8,060 bases of DNA from assembly GCA_030039095.1 (NCBI GenBank), contig JASHQP010000415.1, positions 1 to 8,060 of the forward strand. The letters are read 5' to 3'. Below the pieces are notes generated by a model that searched no databases, was not told the origin of the DNA, and was given only the letters and a program-made list of their open reading frames with translations. Below are positions 6,790 to 8,060 of this stretch, in pieces (position 1 is the first letter of the stretch; every line of letters starts with the position of its first letter). Origin of the DNA: Streptosporangiaceae bacterium (GTDB lineage Bacteria; Actinomycetota; Actinomycetes; Streptosporangiales; Streptosporangiaceae). A program made the translations under genes and the position numbers.

Positions 6790-7386
6790 ATGGTCGCAAG
6801 GCACCGAACGTCCGCATCCGCCGCCGGCCGGGTCAGGTGGAAGCGGCTCGCCGTCATCCTCGTGCCCGCCGGCGTGATCGCTGCCACTCTTGTGGCCCTC
6901 ACCGCCCAGGGAGCGATCGCCGCCAACGTCTCGGTATCCGGTCAGCAGTTCCTGGTCACCGCGACCCAGCTGAACGGGACCGGCTTCGAGCAGTTCGGCT
7001 CGCAGGTCTCGGCCGGCTCCGGAACGCAGCCGGTGATCGTGTCCGGTATCGGCTCCGCCACGCTCAGCAGCCTGTGCCAGGCGGTGAAGGCGGGGCCGCT
7101 CACCCTGCGGCTCACCGCTGGCGGCAGCACGCCGGTGTCGGCTACCAACCTGATCGTTGACGCGAGCTCCCTGGCCGGGAGTTCCGCCACCTTCCACGGG
7201 ATCACCATCGGCCAGGACGCGGGGACGCTGACGGCGACACCGGGCACGGCCGGTGCCGCGGGCGGGTTCGGCGAGCAGGCCGCGTCGATCACGATCCGCA
7301 ACCTCGTCCAGCACACGTGGCTGACCACCGCCGGCACGTTCACCCTGCCGGGCCTGCACGTCAGCTTCGGCGGGAGCTGCCCGTAA
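6790..7386 (+). CDS. Secreted DUF6230 family protein
   Basis: A 198-residue exported protein of unknown function. The N terminus is a signal peptide: a basic region to R18-K19-R20, a hydrophobic core ~21-39 and a likely cleavage site after A42-I43-A44. The mature part (~154 residues) is rich in Gly, Ser, Thr and Ala with alternating beta-type segments. It shows the patterns I associate with DUF6230: VSGQQFLVTATQLNGTGFEQFG (49-70, in which SVSGQ and GTGF are typical), SLCQAV around 94-99, and TTAGTFTLPGL (179-189) near the end. Two cysteines, C96 and C197, could pair outside the cell. Homologues have sometimes been labelled cholesterol esterase, but no GxSxG nucleophile motif is present here. 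Start ATG is supported by AGGGAG 4 bases upstream. The DUF6114 gene follows 2 bases after the stop. Confidence 0.85.
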   Translation: MVARHRTSASAAGRVRWKRLAVILVPAGVIAATLVALTAQGAIAANVSVSGQQFLVTATQLNGTGFEQFGSQVSAGSGTQPVIVSGIGSATLSSLCQAVKAGPLTLRLTAGGSTPVSATNLIVDASSLAGSSATFHGITIGQDAGTLTATPGTAGAAGGFGEQAASITIRNLVQHTWLTTAGTFTLPGLHVSFGGSCP

Positions 7387-7388
7387 CC

Positions 7389-8060
7389 ATGGCTGACCTC
7401 CGGCGTGCGTCCTGGCGGGCATGGCGGCGAGCCCGCCCGTTCTGGGGCGGCCTGCTGCTCGCCGTGGCCGGCCTCGAGCTGATCGGCATTCCGCTGAGCG
7501 GCGTGCTCAGCCACGGTGCGGTCAAGCTCGTCATTTACATCGGGATCGGCGGCGTGTTCGGCGTGCTGATCGGCGTCCTGCTGATCGCGTGCGGCGTCGC
7601 GGTCTGGCTGAACCCCGGGCACCGGGTGTTCTACGGCGTAGCCGGCGTGCTGATCGGCATCCTCTCGTTCCCCGCGTCGAACCTGGGCGGGTTCTTCATC
7701 GGGATGCTGCTCGCGATCGTCGGCGGCTCCATGGCGTTCGCATGGACGCTGACGGATGAGCCGTTGCCTGCCGCGCCGGGCCAGCCCTTCCGCGGGCCGC
7801 TGCCCGCAGATCCGCTCGACGACGAGTTCGACGACGAGTTCGGGGGAGAGTTCGACGACGAGCCGCCCACGGACGAGCAGCCCACGGACGAGCGGGCCGG
7901 CGGAACGGAACCCGGCGGCCGCCACCGGCAGCGGATGCTCGCGATCGCCACGCTGCCAGCGATCGTCATGGCAAGCGTGCTGGGCGTGCCGGGCGCTCGC
8001 GCGGCCACGGCATCCGCCCGGGGGTCGGGCGGGAGCTGCATCCTGCTCATCATCTGCCTG
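7389..8060 (+). CDS. DUF6114 family membrane protein (3' end outside window)
   Basis: An open frame of 224 codons reaching the right edge without a stop. Four hydrophobic helices are evident at about 18-36, 46-74, 80-94 and 99-119. A cytoplasmic-type basic N terminus (LRRASWRAWRRARPFWGG) leads into them, and SNLGGFFIGMLLAIVGG (97-113) and FAW (117-119) are typical of DUF6114. An acidic linker (~123-177) follows, then a basic patch RHRQR (178-182) and a fifth hydrophobic segment (183-203) ending in GARAA, resembling a second signal peptide, then a Ser/Gly stretch and SCILLIICL at the edge. ATG 7389 lies 2 bases after the DUF6230 stop, with GGGAG (7372-7376) 12 bases upstream, so coupled translation is likely. 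DUF6230 and DUF6114 genes are commonly neighbours in actinomycetes. Function is unknown. Confidence 0.82.
   Translation, partial: MADLRRASWRAWRRARPFWGGLLLAVAGLELIGIPLSGVLSHGAVKLVIYIGIGGVFGVLIGVLLIACGVAVWLNPGHRVFYGVAGVLIGILSFPASNLGGFFIGMLLAIVGGSMAFAWTLTDEPLPAAPGQPFRGPLPADPLDDEFDDEFGGEFDDEPPTDEQPTDERAGGTEPGGRHRQRMLAIATLPAIVMASVLGVPGARAATASARGSGGSCILLIICL
7818..7892 (+). repeat. Short in-frame tandem repeats coding an acidic linker
   Basis: Inside the DUF6114 gene, GACGACGAGTTC occurs at 7818-7829 and 7830-7841, degenerates at 7842-7853 and restarts at 7854-7862, coding DDEF-type units (residues 144-158). Two 15-base units sharing CCCACGGACGAG follow at 7863-7877 and 7878-7892, coding PPTDE and QPTDE. 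Unit lengths are multiples of three, so copy-number change would keep the frame. Confidence 0.85.

Noticed and set aside
6790..7386. Esterase/lipase function for the DUF6230 protein
   Set aside because: No GxSxG motif or recognisable catalytic triad; the protein is too short and beta/Gly-rich for an alpha/beta hydrolase.
5659..7422. Long minus-strand open frame of 587 codons over the methyltransferase and DUF6230 genes
   Set aside because: Composition is shadow-like, it spans an intergenic gap, and both opposite-strand genes are clear family members.
6942..7925. Minus-strand open frame of 327 codons over DUF6230/DUF6114
   Set aside because: Its apparent repeats are the reverse complement of the acidic linker repeats; no recognisable domain, and the + strand genes explain the region.

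Overview
The window is very GC-rich, with strongly GC-biased third codon positions, GTG starts and short or overlapping gene junctions. Together with the gene families present (a four-cysteine MetRS, an MMPL exporter, and a DUF6230/DUF6114 pair), this points to a filamentous-type actinobacterium such as Streptomycetales, Streptosporangiales or a close relative. That placement is inferred from sequence style and protein families; no marker in the window fixes the genus.

Layout: (1) 77-2704, + strand: metG (methionyl-tRNA synthetase), probably read from a leaderless mRNA, and tatD (metal-dependent nuclease) overlapping it by 4 bases; candidate terminator hairpins follow. (2) 2777-5069, + strand: a foldable non-coding leader and then a 715-residue MMPL/RND-type exporter. 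It occupies the place where many actinobacteria carry the rpf-ksgA-ispE block after tatD. (3) 5180-5626, - strand: a MarR-type regulator, convergent with the exporter and divergent from the next gene. A near-perfect palindrome sits directly against its start codon and over its predicted promoter. (4) 5701-6543, + strand: an LCMT-type (TIGR00027-like) SAM-dependent O-methyltransferase. (5) 6544-6789: a 246-base regulatory gap with a hairpin, a good sigma-70-type promoter match and interleaved GTTAC half-sites. (6) 6790 to the window end, + strand: a secreted DUF6230 protein and, 2 bases later, a DUF6114 membrane protein that runs off the right edge.

How the genes may work together: metG-tatD is a housekeeping unit. 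The MarR regulator most plausibly represses itself and the divergent methyltransferase through the shared palindrome, and may also act on the neighbouring exporter; this would make a small inducible modification/efflux module. The DUF6230-DUF6114 pair looks like a translationally linked secreted-protein/membrane-protein system of unknown function and is the least understood part of the window. No tRNA, rRNA, CRISPR array, transposase or integrase was seen.
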